The notes under the pieces were generated by a model. That model ran no database searches, had not been told where the DNA came from, and saw only the letters and a program-made list of their open reading frames with translations. Source: Dermatophagoides farinae (Eukaryota; Arthropoda; Arachnida; Sarcoptiformes; Pyroglyphidae). From it: a stretch of DNA of 64,000 bases. Position 1 is the stretch's first letter, and every line of letters begins with the position of its first letter. Location of the stretch: the NCBI RefSeq assembly GCF_024713945.1, contig NW_027461517.1, forward strand, positions 1 to 64,000, given 5' to 3'. Positions 40,201 through 50,048 of this stretch are shown here, piece after piece. The position numbers and the translations under genes are program-made.

Positions 40201-41389
40201 TTGCCAATTTGCGAGAAAGAATATTAAGCATGTAGACCGAAATTACGATATATGTCGTTTCTATATTACTTACAGGTTGAATTTCAGTCGAACAGGCTGT
40301 ACGTTGCAAATATTTAATCAGGTCAGTACTGGAAGAACTTATTTCTAATTGCCCAACGTATATTAACGGCATAGAAGTTTCAATTTCAAAATCACCTTTC
40401 AAGATTTTTTTGGCTCGCGATAAATCTTGTTTTGTACAATAAACGTGAACGTACAACGGTTCCAATTCAGATTTTATAAGCTCAAACACTGAAAACCTTA
40501 AGTTGGTAAATGTGAAAGCAGACGCTTTTGTTGGTTTGAATATAACTGTAAGCAATCCTAAAGAAGTATTATTGTAATAAATACCGTTTAAAACAATTTC
40601 TTTCGTCCAATGTAAAGTTTTACCAAATGGCGTAAATAGCGATCGAGCCGACTTGCCGTCGAAACTCACTTGAATGCTGCATTTAAACGCACGTTCTGAC
40701 GAAATGATGTTTTCAAAAAACAGATCACTGATTTTGAAATTATGTACGTTAATTGTCAAAGTTTCCAGATACAACGAATTCATTGAGTGAAAGCCTATTA
40801 GATCGTCGTTAATATTTTCAGAATCATTCTCAATGTTATTCAACTGGTTTTGCTTATTTTCTAAGTGGTCCAATATTTTAAAACCAGCTGTCAAATATCC
40901 CACTGTGGTCGACGACTCGTTCTTCAAAACTAAGTGTTTAGTCTGGTCCTGATTTTCAGTCAAAATATCACAAAGCAAAACTTTCATCGATCCAATAATC
41001 TTAGTTTCAAAGGTGTTGGTATGTAATAAATAAAATGTTATTTCCTTGGACAGAAATTGCGATGATGTAACGATTTTATCGTTTTCCTGGGTGTAATTTA
41101 AATAGTTGATTTTTTCTTGCTTGCTCAGCTCGAAATAGTACTGTTTGTTGTATCTAGCGGATCTGCAACGGTATCTGACTGGCGTTTGCTGTTCAATCGT
41201 ATTGAAAACTATATTCACGCTCAAGTTGGGCGTTTTATCGCTCGACCAGTACTTGGCAAACGACGTTATGGAGGAAATAAGGGACGAATCCGAGTTTTTC
41301 CCTTTTCCTAAAGTGGAATCGATTGGCCAAACAACGTCATGTACCGAGTAAACTGTTACTACGATGAAGAGTTTGTCATCCAGTTCCAT
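37265..41389 (-). CDS. Ferlin-family C2-domain membrane protein
   Basis: A 1,374-residue protein whose end is ferlin-like: NWRFLFTFDF (family FNWRFVFPFDY), then a segment with HPVGEGRSEPNRDPYLEKP (about residue 1305; family VGLGRNEPNPLPEPNRPD), a basic stretch and a single C-terminal membrane segment (about 1354-1373, ITIVFFVLVFLILVLKWLF). The body has several beta-rich C2-like segments, including the N-terminal KLFIVVTVYSVHDVVWPI. Ferlins act in calcium-controlled vesicle fusion and membrane repair. It is shorter than animal ferlins (about 2,000 residues), with fewer C2 domains; the calcium-binding aspartates are not obvious, so some C2 domains may not bind calcium. Intronless. Confidence 0.8.
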   Translation of the reverse strand: MELDDKLFIVVTVYSVHDVVWPIDSTLGKGKNSDSSLISSITSFAKYWSSDKTPNLSVNIVFNTIEQQTPVRYRCRSARYNKQYYFELSKQEKINYLNYTQENDKIVTSSQFLSKEITFYLLHTNTFETKIIGSMKVLLCDILTENQDQTKHLVLKNESSTTVGYLTAGFKILDHLENKQNQLNNIENDSENINDDLIGFHSMNSLYLETLTINVHNFKISDLFFENIISSERAFKCSIQVSFDGKSARSLFTPFGKTLHWTKEIVLNGIYYNNTSLGLLTVIFKPTKASAFTFTNLRFSVFELIKSELEPLYVHVYCTKQDLSRAKKILKGDFEIETSMPLIYVGQLEISSSSTDLIKYLQRTACSTEIQPVSNIETTYIVISVYMLNILSRKLARKKTFKLDLEAALCENVKHVSFESCEYNSKTFLNRNLEVKLKSDLPITDNLELFFSAAFKSTSKEKALLTFFRSFRLNSLLQGEIEMNEPKWYSMNRVCTTETYSDECNCRALLKFSRLTEDEYYDYSETITENIPIVPVILLFNILQLVDVLQISNLYPLNTYIVISFMGAEVKSEMIKCSSLGDFDIRLILNAELFKLMSLNDEAFIYIVDEENAVICSTSLNIAHVLLLTKGCPFWIELKHEFSQVSTKMFLSVIQLKSSSSAVPNLLSISKTNTYYGKLLIANVAWLPNKIDETKNFLIEVTGKFSANNTSSAWFISPNNLLFMTNQFQLIPPELYSDQIISYHANLHSSLFLQNFMNFNFKSNSKSYYTRLSLNSQLNVKICAAYSDIIFNIVDHQNPIFDKKISFRENVANNLFFVQNYIKNTFGSYHDIKVNNFSQWENPANEKLISNMPADVFQIMLNYDWITSSENAEQYVNYAIDDKLPDNKTKLLNSNYEDENLILLPILEQTKDNINKVVGYLYLVSALSIDSASTDAKFEKKYHSFITRSLAQSYVVVRIKIYSLLQYEDTLNISDKKAANYWSLVLRFGKVTYIDELKKYWKDTKSFNKQLLSNVPENANECFDVYLQRSTIQNYPQFFVSFETIVNIFKNPLLQVNVLRHDTLLKNITKLPSNHPAMHSSLNIDLLSLWNNDSWRKNRSKSRDVVVSDVYCANDEKNAGVISPQSYGKLTYNLNLLTPEESRVFEFKPISMIKTRVCELRVAVHSITISNSLKDKLKSVYVKMVLINLDDGKEQWKGSESSSDCVANKFVINWRFLFTFDFTHKNYLLKAQVWATSAIICNELVSEQEFQLRKEWSKIRFNAKHKLKFLYRKQLGYKLNNFKSHEYHAQVDLEADIVTLLWKKSHPVGEGRSEPNRDPYLEKPAGKSTNFFETFKHFFSKDLFSSSGFLLVKNITIVFFVLVFLILVLKWLFT

Positions 41390-41758
41390 TTTTTATGACA
41401 TTTTGGTCTCTCAAATAATAAAGCTACAAAAATATGAAAATTTAAATCTAAAAATAATTAAAAAGTCTAAAAGAAACTCGTCTCACAATCCATGCGATCG
41501 CATTTTTATCGAGTATTTTAGAAACTTCAAAGTGTATTAATCAGTATGCACGCGCAAAATCTGTTGACTGAAGTTATGGTAAGGTAAAAACAAGTGAAAC
41601 TGACGTAACTACGAGGTTTGGAATGCCGTGCACAAAGCAATACTTGTTCAGTTGCCGTTCGAAGCGGCAGTTACCATAAATAACCTATTTTTATTTAAAC
41701 AACAGATTCGCTATTTTCAAAATTTTTCAGCACCATATTAAAACAACTTTAGAGTTCA
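41390..41758. other. Spacer between ferlin start and cyclin stop
   Basis: About 370 bases. It contains the promoter side of the ferlin gene and the 3' side of the cyclin gene. Slightly less AT-rich around 41590-41660, but frames are short and I found no splice-consistent coding segment or RNA gene. Confidence 0.5.
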
Positions 41759-42772
41759 TCACCGCCATTCCTGGCAACCCCATTCAGGATAAATCTGAGT
41801 TAGTATGTGAGAGTCGTGTGGTTTGTTTCTCAACAAGCAAGATAAAACTCGAGTAGCCGGCTGTAAACTTTTGATGTTAAACCCTGTGTAACTTTGCAAC
41901 TTTAGTGGAATAATCTCGTACCGTTTAACCGTTTTATTTGCATTTATAATTTTAATTGAAAGAACAAGAGCCGCCATGCCGGTCATACTAGGCGGAAAAT
42001 TCAAGCACCCCTGTTTGCTGGTAGAGGAAAACGTAAACATTGCAAGTAAGTAATGTCCAAGGTTTGTGTATTCTTCAGCTATGTCAGCTGGCCAGCCTCC
42101 TATTTTTATGTAGTGATCAAAGTACTGTATCGCCAAGGGAATGTCCATTCTGTTATTTAGAATGGATAAAAGTTCATTTTCCACTACTTTCAAATTTTTC
42201 TCATCTCGATCTATATCCCAAGCTTCAAAAAGAGGAAACAGCTGCCACATTTGACTAATATACCAAAGCGTGTCAGGGCGTTCTTCGAATTTAACCGCTA
42301 TTCGAAGTGCGCTAACTATCACCAAAGCAAACCAGTTTCGAGTAAGCAAGGTTACACGCTTTTCGCTCAGAACGCGGTTCACGATTCCAACAGCAATGTG
42401 GACAGTTATTGGAGAAATACGGTGAGATATGGTCGACCGCCAGTAAGAAGCGATCGACTTCACTCGCAACAACTCCCAACCCGTGTTCCAAAAAAACATT
42501 ACCAATGGCTTCATGCTCCGCTCCCGCTGAACATTGTAATAATACCAACATGATGCATAATTTTTTTCATCAATGCGACAACTTACTTTCAGCTTCTTCT
42601 GAACTTGTAGATCCTTCTCAGACAACGGCTGCTGAAAAATAAGTCTTAATAACTCATCTCGACTCTGCAAATTTAGTTTTTTGTTCTCGTTTTCTGACAA
42701 GCAAATTACACTACTTTCTTTTGTTTCACTTTCACATCCGCCTGTACTTTTTGATACTATGAGTTTTGACAT
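41759..42772 (-). CDS. Cyclin-box protein
   Basis: A 337-residue protein from the ATG at 42772 (the frame extends 21 bases upstream from a TTG). It has a cyclin fold: first box ITVHIAVGIVNRVLSEKRV with ALRIAVKFEERPD (family AxxLAxKxEE) and NELLSILNN, second box ITPL-type IAEEYTNLGHYLLAMFTF and FPPSMTGMAALVLSIKII (family FPPSxIAAAAxxLA). The N-terminal 70 residues are polar. This suits an A/B-type or related cyclin that activates a CDK; I see no destruction box and cannot assign the class. Some codon changes at box positions show high divergence. The intergenic side to the EF-hand gene is over 500 bases, long for this window. Confidence 0.7.
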   Translation of the reverse strand: MSKLIVSKSTGGCESETKESSVICLSENENKKLNLQSRDELLRLIFQQPLSEKDLQVQKKLKVSCRIDEKNYASCWYYYNVQRERSMKPLVMFFWNTGWELLRVKSIASYWRSTISHRISPITVHIAVGIVNRVLSEKRVTLLTRNWFALVIVSALRIAVKFEERPDTLWYISQMWQLFPLFEAWDIDRDEKNLKVVENELLSILNNRMDIPLAIQYFDHYIKIGGWPADIAEEYTNLGHYLLAMFTFSSTSKQGCLNFPPSMTGMAALVLSIKIINANKTVKRYEIIPLKLQSYTGFNIKSLQPATRVLSCLLRNKPHDSHILTQIYPEWGCQEWR

Positions 42773-43312
42773 GTCCAAATATCCAACAGCCAAATATTAT
42801 TAGTACTAGTAGTTAGTATTTGTTAACTATACAAAAACACATATATAGTTTAGAAAGATTTGTATTGTTTCCAAAGAATCACAAACAGAAACAAAACTAG
42901 AAAGCTTGTAATTCGCGGCTTATTAATGATACAAGAATCTATTATCTAAATAATTCTTCTTAAATAATTATTTCTAATTATCTCACAAAAAATCACAATT
43001 TAGCTAAACACTCTTCTCTTCACAAATAAAATACTTTTATTTAGTAACATGAAGTGCGACAACAAAAAAAATTATCACAACAATTTTTATAACAAAATAA
43101 TCTGCTTGGGCTAATCGTTTCGTTTTTCGTTTTTTTGAAGTTGGCGTTGCAATTTTATAATCGGTCGCAAGACTCTCAATGTTTATACGGTTTTTCCAAA
43201 TGTATTTTTACGGTATAATAAAAAAGAATGAATATAAAATTAGGAATTTTTTGAACAAACGAGATCTGTTTAATTTTTAGTTTGTGAAGTTAGGTATCGG
43301 ATCTTAAGTGAC
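42773..43312. other. Non-coding spacer with a possible small membrane-protein frame
   Basis: About 540 bases. On the minus strand, 43195-43037 reads a frame with a basic segment (SKKRKTKRLAQADYF) followed by a hydrophobic stretch (VIKIVVIIFFVVALHV) and a stop, like the end of a small tail-anchored ER protein. There is no in-frame ATG before an upstream stop, so it is not called as a gene. Confidence 0.35.
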
Positions 43313-43762
43313 ATGTTCGACGCAGCGAAATTGACAAACGTCCCCGTGAATAAACTTTTTGACATTTTTAAGGCTCAGAATGACGGAAAGATAAACTTGA
43401 TCGAGCTAAAAGCAGTGTTGGAGTGTTTGCATTGTTCTGTATCCCTGGACGATTTGCTTATGTTGTTGCAAACCAACGATAAAACGTATCGCGTTGATTA
43501 TCCTACTTTCAAAGCCATTATTGAATCCTGCGTTGCGAAAACATCGAAGCTCGACGCTTACGAACGAGTTTTCCGACTGTTTTGCGGACCCAATGGGGGC
43601 TTCACGCTCGAAATGTTGCAAAAACTTGTAGACGATCTCAATGAAAATATTAGCTTCGAAGAATTAAATGAAATGTTCGGCATTGCCGATAAAAACGGAG
43701 ACGGGGTCATCACGTTTGACGAGTACACGGAGCTACTCGAATACATGAGTCTCGATTGGTAA
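43313..43762 (+). CDS. EF-hand protein of the calmodulin/centrin/troponin C type
   Basis: A 149-residue protein with four EF-hand-like repeats, the length of calmodulin. Only the last loop is canonical: DKNGDGVITFDE (126-137), with all calcium-ligand positions. The first (QNDGKINLIEL, about 22-31) and third (CGPNGGFTLEML) loops lack key aspartates, and the second is degenerate. It is not calmodulin itself, since true calmodulin has four good loops; it fits a diverged light-chain or centrin-like calcium sensor. The gene is convergent with the choline-phosphate cytidylyltransferase gene, with 19 bases between stops. Confidence 0.75.
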   Translation: MFDAAKLTNVPVNKLFDIFKAQNDGKINLIELKAVLECLHCSVSLDDLLMLLQTNDKTYRVDYPTFKAIIESCVAKTSKLDAYERVFRLFCGPNGGFTLEMLQKLVDDLNENISFEELNEMFGIADKNGDGVITFDEYTELLEYMSLDW

Positions 43763-43781
43763 AGCCAACGCCGTTCCAAGA

Positions 43782-45144
<1,363 letters not shown>

Positions 45145-45951
45145 TCAAGTAGTAACGTTTTCTCGCCCTTGGGATTCAGTCTTTTTGCCGTACCGACAAG
45201 GTGCTAATAAACATGTTTTGATGGGTTTGACTAGTTTCGTAGAATTTAACGCTTTCTGAAAAAAAAAACAAACAAAAAACGCATTTTGTTGAGTTTCATT
45301 GATTAATTTATAGCCGTTAGCTGTTATGGTCTTTGTAAAGTTGGCCTTTTTTTCCAATCTAGAAACCGGTTCTGCTATAATTAAATAGCCGTCCTTCTTC
45401 AAAAGACGATGGGCAGAAGAGATATAATCTGGCCAGTCCTTGCACATCAAACTCAGACTAAAAATAACGACATCAGCGCTTTCTTCTTCGAACTCAGATA
45501 AGTCTGTGATGTTCCGTCTGATAAAGCCGCCTTCAGTTATAACGTCTTCAACGCTTTTGTGAATTGGAACGTCTATAAGCAAATCTTCGAAGTCTCCGAA
45601 GTCGATTGAAATAACTTTATGAATGTTTTTTAAATTTTTGTACATATCGCACGTGCCACAACCAAGATCAAACACAGTTAAAGGTTTGGACTGAGTTTTC
45701 AAAAAAGCGCAGATTTCGTCCACTGGGTGTTTAGGCCAGCTGGCAACTTGTTTCTGGTAATTTTTGTGATAACATTTGCTGTATTCAATTTTTTTGTTAT
45801 TTTCAAGTTCGACGAGAAAGTCTTTGCTGGACAGTGTGTAAAGTTTGTTATTAATGTAACGAAATATTCCAGAATCGAGGTTTAATTTTTTTTTTTCCTG
45901 AAGTTTAACGTTGTTTCTCTTCAGTTTATTCTTACTTATGCTGAGATTCAT
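45145..45951 (-). CDS. RRP8: RRP8-type ribosomal RNA methyltransferase
   Basis: A 268-residue SAM methyltransferase. Family motifs in order: GIFRYINNKLYTL (family ARFRYINEQLY), YHKNYQKQVASWPKHPVDEI (family YHRGFQSQVKKWPLQPVD), the SAM loop VFDLGCGTCD (93-102), VVIFSLSLMCKDWPDYI (family VAVFCLSLMGTNI), and YLIIAEP. The end LLAPCRYGKK matches the family's QLQPCLYKRR. RRP8 makes m1A in 25S/28S rRNA in the nucleolus; the animal homologue is nucleomethylin. The protein is short (yeast Rrp8 is 392 residues), with little of the disordered N-terminus. A short C-terminal extension (TESQGRENVTT) follows the conserved end. Confidence 0.88.
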   Translation of the reverse strand: MNLSISKNKLKRNNVKLQEKKKLNLDSGIFRYINNKLYTLSSKDFLVELENNKKIEYSKCYHKNYQKQVASWPKHPVDEICAFLKTQSKPLTVFDLGCGTCDMYKNLKNIHKVISIDFGDFEDLLIDVPIHKSVEDVITEGGFIRRNITDLSEFEEESADVVIFSLSLMCKDWPDYISSAHRLLKKDGYLIIAEPVSRLEKKANFTKTITANGYKLINETQQNAFFVCFFFQKALNSTKLVKPIKTCLLAPCRYGKKTESQGRENVTT

Positions 45952-46529
45952 AAAATTATTTCAATAATTTTTTAAGGAGTTTTCTAATTCCAAAAAACAA
46001 TCGCTAGGCATCCCCAACATAAAAAAACCAAAAACAAGTTTTTAGCGACCTTCAAGTTTACTTTCAGCTAACCAATGGTCGTCTAAAAAGTAGTAAAAAT
46101 TTTTTTAACACAAAAGCAATTTTACATAGTGAATTCATACGAACATGAATCGAATCGAAAACATAGTAGATTAAAAAGAAATAAACCGTGAATAAATTCA
46201 TACGGGCTAACAATTTCTAAGCTTATTGCTGTGAAGCAACACTGACTTATTTTGAAAAACAGCCACGTTCACTTGTAGTTTGCACCGGCGTAAATATCTC
46301 AATTTTGTAAAGAGCTAAATTAATTATTTCAACGCTGTAATTATAAAATGAAAAAAAAGTAATTAGTAAAAAATTTATTCAGCTGACCAAGCCCAGATGG
46401 GTTGAGAAGCTGACTCCCATTAAGCGTTTGTGGAAAGTGAAAACCTAATATTTTTAATTTAAATATTTATATTTATTTTTTTAAAGTTTTGTCTATTGTT
46501 TATAAGGTTTTTATTTGTATATCATCGAG
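45952..46529. other. Spacer upstream of RPS16 with a GC-richer island
   Basis: About 580 bases. Most of it is AT-rich without coding. The island 46383-46448, just after a TTTATTCAG acceptor-like site, reads LTKPRWVEKLTPIKRLWKVK then T and a stop in G/C-richer codons, as in the ribosomal genes of this window. It also contains a short CCC-GGG hairpin (CCAAGCCCAGATGGGTTG). It may be a terminal exon or a small structured RNA. No donor in phase was found upstream. Confidence 0.35.
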
Positions 46530-46958
46530 ATGATTGATAAGAGAGTACAAACTTTTGGTCGCAAGCGAAACGCCATTGCCGTTGCTCAGGTAACAGAAGG
46601 AAAAGGTTTAATTAGAGTAAACGGAAAACAACTCGAGCTATTTGAACCATGTGAGTTAAGAACTAAAGTGTTCGAACCTCTTCTTGTGGTTGGAACCGAC
46701 ATGTACAGCGACATCGACGTCAGAATCAAAGTTCGAGGCGGAGGACAAGTCTCCCAAGTGTACGCCGTGCGCCAAGCAATAGCTCGGGCTGTTGTCGCAT
46801 GGCATCAAAAATACGTATGCGAATCGTCTAAACTAATGTTGAAAGAAGCCTTCTTAAAGTTTGACCGTTCCATTCTCGTAAGCGACCCAAGACGTTGCGA
46901 ACCCAAACAATTCGGAGGTCGTGGTGCTCGCGCCCGAAGACAAAAGTCTTACCGTTAA
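46530..46958 (+). CDS. RPS16: 40S ribosomal protein S16 (uS9)
   Basis: A 142-residue protein from the ATG at 46530 (MIDKRVQTFGRKRNAIAVAQ). The uS9 family features are all present: FGRKR, VNGKQLELFEP, GGGQVSQVYAVRQAIARAVV, and the end RILVSDPRRCEPKQFGG with GARARRQKSYR, the basic tail that reaches the P-site tRNA. Human S16 has 146 residues. uS9 is a small-subunit head protein. Codon use is G/C-richer than the neighbours. About 80 bases before it lies a possible exon or RNA island. Convergent with RPB5, about 100 bases apart. Confidence 0.97.
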   Translation: MIDKRVQTFGRKRNAIAVAQVTEGKGLIRVNGKQLELFEPCELRTKVFEPLLVVGTDMYSDIDVRIKVRGGGQVSQVYAVRQAIARAVVAWHQKYVCESSKLMLKEAFLKFDRSILVSDPRRCEPKQFGGRGARARRQKSYR

Positions 46959-47061
46959 GCTTTTTGTTGTATACTTTTTTATTTTGTGTAATAGGAGTAA
47001 ATATTATAGTCTTATATGACGTGTTGCACATCTTTGTTAAAGAGTGTACATAAAGAATAAA

Positions 47062-47682
47062 TTATACACATAGTCGATACGTTATATATTTTCCTGCAGA
47101 CTCGCTTGGACGAATAATTTTAACAATGTCACCGCGGCGCAAACCCAGATATCGCGCGACTGCGTCTGTTGTACAGATACGGGGGAGGTGGATATCGGAT
47201 ATTTTGTATTGCTTTAATACTGCTTCTTTTTCATTTTCATTGAGCTTGATGTGCTTGGGAACGAGTTCGTGCTTAGTGATGTTGACAAGTAACTCAGATT
47301 CCAAAAAAAACTCGATGTGAAAATTCGGAAGAAGGTCCTTAATTGTGTTGACTGCGAACGAAGTCAATGGCTGCTGACCAATGAGTATGGTGTAGTTTAT
47401 ACTACGCTCTTCCATTTGATCGACAAGCACCTTGATGGGTTTGACGCCTATTTTTTTTGTCTCGTCTGTGAAATACACGAAAATCTTCGAATTGGGTTCG
47501 TCTTTGTGAATCCCTAAAATAGAAAACGCAGAGCGTTGGTAGTTGAGCTCCGCGAAACGCTTTGAAAAGTTTTCATATGACTCGTTTCGTTCTTCATTTG
47601 ACACGATATAGCCGCGGTCTTGAAGCAATTCGAAACAAGTGTTTCTACACCTCCAAAGATTCTTAGCTACATCTTCAGTCAT
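47062..47682 (-). CDS. POLR2E: RNA polymerase I/II/III subunit RPB5 (RPABC1)
   Basis: A 206-residue protein with an N-terminal jaw domain (MTEDVAKNLWRCRNTCFELL, QDRGY) and the universally conserved C-terminal assembly domain: ELLVNITKHELVPKHIKLNE, LPRICTTDAVARYLGLRRGD and VKIIRPSESAGKYITYR. The C-terminal half matches the archaeal RpoH-like domain. RPB5 is shared by all three nuclear RNA polymerases and contacts downstream DNA. Length is as usual (210 residues). Divergent from the PI synthase gene by 211 bases, so they may share a promoter region. Confidence 0.97.
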   Translation of the reverse strand: MTEDVAKNLWRCRNTCFELLQDRGYIVSNEERNESYENFSKRFAELNYQRSAFSILGIHKDEPNSKIFVYFTDETKKIGVKPIKVLVDQMEERSINYTILIGQQPLTSFAVNTIKDLLPNFHIEFFLESELLVNITKHELVPKHIKLNENEKEAVLKQYKISDIHLPRICTTDAVARYLGLRRGDIVKIIRPSESAGKYITYRLCV

Positions 47683-47893
47683 ATTGAAGCTAGACCAAAA
47701 TTATTCTAAATTTACAAAGCTCTAAAGTCGATAATTGTTTTCTTAACTCGAATATTTTGGCGAAATATTTTAATTTCTTATTCCAAATAAAACCTAAAAA
47801 AATACAGATAATTTTAATTTAAGTACATTTTTGCGCAAAACTAAATAAATAAAAAATTATTAATTGTAACTTCAACTTTAAGTGTAACGATCA

Positions 47894-48559
47894 ATGCCGA
47901 GCAAAAACAAAATTAATCCAATTTATTTCTACCCATGCAATTTACTGGGATATGGACGATTCATTTTGATTATCTTATTTTTACTAAGTGTTCAATGGCG
48001 TGCCCGCGTTCAGGCTGTTGTCTTCTATGTAATCAGTCAGGTCTTAGACGCAGTGGACGGGATTCTTGCGCGAAAATACAATCAATCTACCAAATTTGGA
48101 GCCACTCTTGATATGATTGTAGATCGACATTCAACTTTTTCTCTTTACATACTATTGAGTATTGCATATCCAAAATATTTTTTTATCATTTCAATATTGG
48201 GAGGACTAGACGTATTCAGTCATTGGGTGTATTCGCACGCCCAACTAAGCAACAACAAAACAACACACAAAGTAACAGACTCTAATAACCCGTTGCTCAA
48301 CTGGTACTACAAGTATAAAATATTAATTATGTTTGCACATCTTTCTTACGAGGTATATCTTTTACTTCTCTGTCTTTACCCTACTGAATTCTCAATGGTC
48401 TATCAGCCGTTTAAATTCCTAAAACAGATTTTAGCAGCCGGGAGCCTAATTAAAATAGTAAGTTTTATTTCGAATCACTTGTTTCAGTTTACCAACGCGA
48501 GTCAACTCGTAGAAGGTTATAGAATTCTTGCTACTTTAGAGCAAAAGAAGGCTATTTAA
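47894..48559 (+). CDS. PIS1: CDP-diacylglycerol-inositol 3-phosphatidyltransferase (PI synthase)
   Basis: A 221-residue membrane enzyme. The CDP-alcohol phosphotransferase motif is complete: DAVDGILARKYN then F-G-ATL-D-MIV-D (D52, D55, G56, A59, R60, G69, D73, D77), with four to six membrane helices around it. Start MPSKNKINPIYFYPCNLLGY and GYGRF are typical of PIS1/CDIPT (NxxGYxR), which makes phosphatidylinositol from CDP-DAG and inositol in the ER. The SHW and KVTD/NPLLNWYY segments fit CDIPT. Convergent overlap: its last 8 bases overlap the RPN6 gene's stop region (48552-48559). Confidence 0.9.
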   Translation: MPSKNKINPIYFYPCNLLGYGRFILIILFLLSVQWRARVQAVVFYVISQVLDAVDGILARKYNQSTKFGATLDMIVDRHSTFSLYILLSIAYPKYFFIISILGGLDVFSHWVYSHAQLSNNKTTHKVTDSNNPLLNWYYKYKILIMFAHLSYEVYLLLLCLYPTEFSMVYQPFKFLKQILAAGSLIKIVSFISNHLFQFTNASQLVEGYRILATLEQKKAI

Positions 48560-49844
48560 GCAAATCACAGTATTTAAGCAATTTATTAGCAACTTGAGAC
48601 AAGTTTTCACAAATTTGGTTTGACTTATATATTTCTTCTGACTCTACGGTAGCTTTGTACTGAATTAAAACACCGAGACTTTCATCAAGAATGCCGTTTA
48701 TTTTTCCATCAATAATCATTTTTTCCAATTGAGTCGAAACAACAGAGACCGGTAAACTAATTTTTTGAGCAATGAAATTCAACTGCAAGTGACTGTAAGC
48801 ATACACAATGTCCATGATTGAATTGTCCACGACTGATTCATAATTTTTTTCCAAGTGGTAAACAATTGTTTGCTCGTCTTTTAATGAAAAGTTAGGATCT
48901 TGAATAACTTCACGGTACTTGTTAATATCTTTTGACATGTAAGCATTGATAAGATTGAGCATTCCTTTAATACGGCTATCGTCAACTAACTTCAAACAAA
49001 AGTTGCTCTTCATTATTCGTGCCAAATTATCTACATCGTCAGAAAGCATAAAACAAAGTAGCATATACATCAAAGCTTGAGTTCCATTTTCTATGTTGTT
49101 CAAACTCTCAGCAATATCAAATGCTTCTTGCAAATAAGGAACTGCGGTTCGGTAGTCGGAAACATCTGCTTGCAAAATACCTGACAGTAATTCTATTTTA
49201 AACTGAAGTTCAAGGGGGGTATTGATGCTACTAGCCACGGTTTTTGCATTGGTCAAAAACGAAACGGCCTGGCTCACGTTATTAATAATGATTCCTAAGC
49301 TGCATTGAGTTAAATATAAATCCAATAATAGTAACTTATCTTCAGATTTTTGCACGTAACTAATCAAAGTAGAAATACTTGAATAAGCTTTGTCAAATTG
49401 TTTAAAATTAATCATTACCTGGATCAGTTTGAATTCTATTCGATATTGTAAAAATTCAAAACGTAACTCTTTACACCACTTAATAATGATTTCACATAGC
49501 TCCATTATTTTCTCACCGGTTTGATCGATACGGTGACAATAGCCAATGACCATTGACAAAATCTGATAAATTCTAGCCTTCGGTAAATTCACAAAGAAAG
49601 GCTTGATTAACTCCAACAGCGGAACGAACTCGGGTAAATTTAACTCGCTACACAAGATCTCACAATAATTTTTAATATTTTCCTCCAGTTCATTAATGTA
49701 CTCATGTTTTAAATTGGTCAAATCACCATTTGTGACAATTCTATTTTGTTTGCTTAGACATTCTACCAGTTTATTTCTTCTTTCTTGAATTGCTTCATCA
49801 ATATCTTGCTTTAAAAAATCTAAAATAGCTACTTTAGTTGGCAT
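48552..49844 (-). CDS. PSMD11: 26S proteasome lid subunit RPN6 (PSMD11)
   Basis: A 430-residue helical solenoid with a PCI domain at the C-terminus. Matching segments: LYLTQCSLGIIINNVSQAVS, ELLSGILQADVSDYRTAVPY with LQEAFDIAESLN, ALMYMLLCFMLSDDVDNLA, and in the PCI IVYAYSHLQLNFIAQKISLP with MIIDGKINGILDESLGVLI; family PSMD11 reads IEPFSRVQIEHISSLIKLS and MILDKKFHGILDQGEGVLI. RPN6 braces the lid against the 20S core and is needed for assembly. Size matches (422 in human). No introns. Overlaps the PI synthase gene at the 3' end by 8 bases. Confidence 0.92.
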   Translation of the reverse strand: MPTKVAILDFLKQDIDEAIQERRNKLVECLSKQNRIVTNGDLTNLKHEYINELEENIKNYCEILCSELNLPEFVPLLELIKPFFVNLPKARIYQILSMVIGYCHRIDQTGEKIMELCEIIIKWCKELRFEFLQYRIEFKLIQVMINFKQFDKAYSSISTLISYVQKSEDKLLLLDLYLTQCSLGIIINNVSQAVSFLTNAKTVASSINTPLELQFKIELLSGILQADVSDYRTAVPYLQEAFDIAESLNNIENGTQALMYMLLCFMLSDDVDNLARIMKSNFCLKLVDDSRIKGMLNLINAYMSKDINKYREVIQDPNFSLKDEQTIVYHLEKNYESVVDNSIMDIVYAYSHLQLNFIAQKISLPVSVVSTQLEKMIIDGKINGILDESLGVLIQYKATVESEEIYKSNQICENLSQVANKLLKYCDLLK

Positions 49845-50048
49845 TTATTCAGTTTTTCCAGTTTATTTAACCCTCAATTTGTTTTACTAACGAATAGTTT
49901 AAATATAAATTCGTCAAATACTTTTTTCAGCAATAAAAATCAATTTAATCTATAATAGTTAATTTAATTATTTACCGATATATGGCATTTGAATTATTTA
50001 AACGTTGTATGACGTACAAAATTTCATACTAGACCTTGAATTAACTAT

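Noticed and set aside
41117-42642. Plus-strand frames of 64-100 codons over ferlin and cyclin genes
   Set aside because: Antisense shadows of real minus-strand genes.
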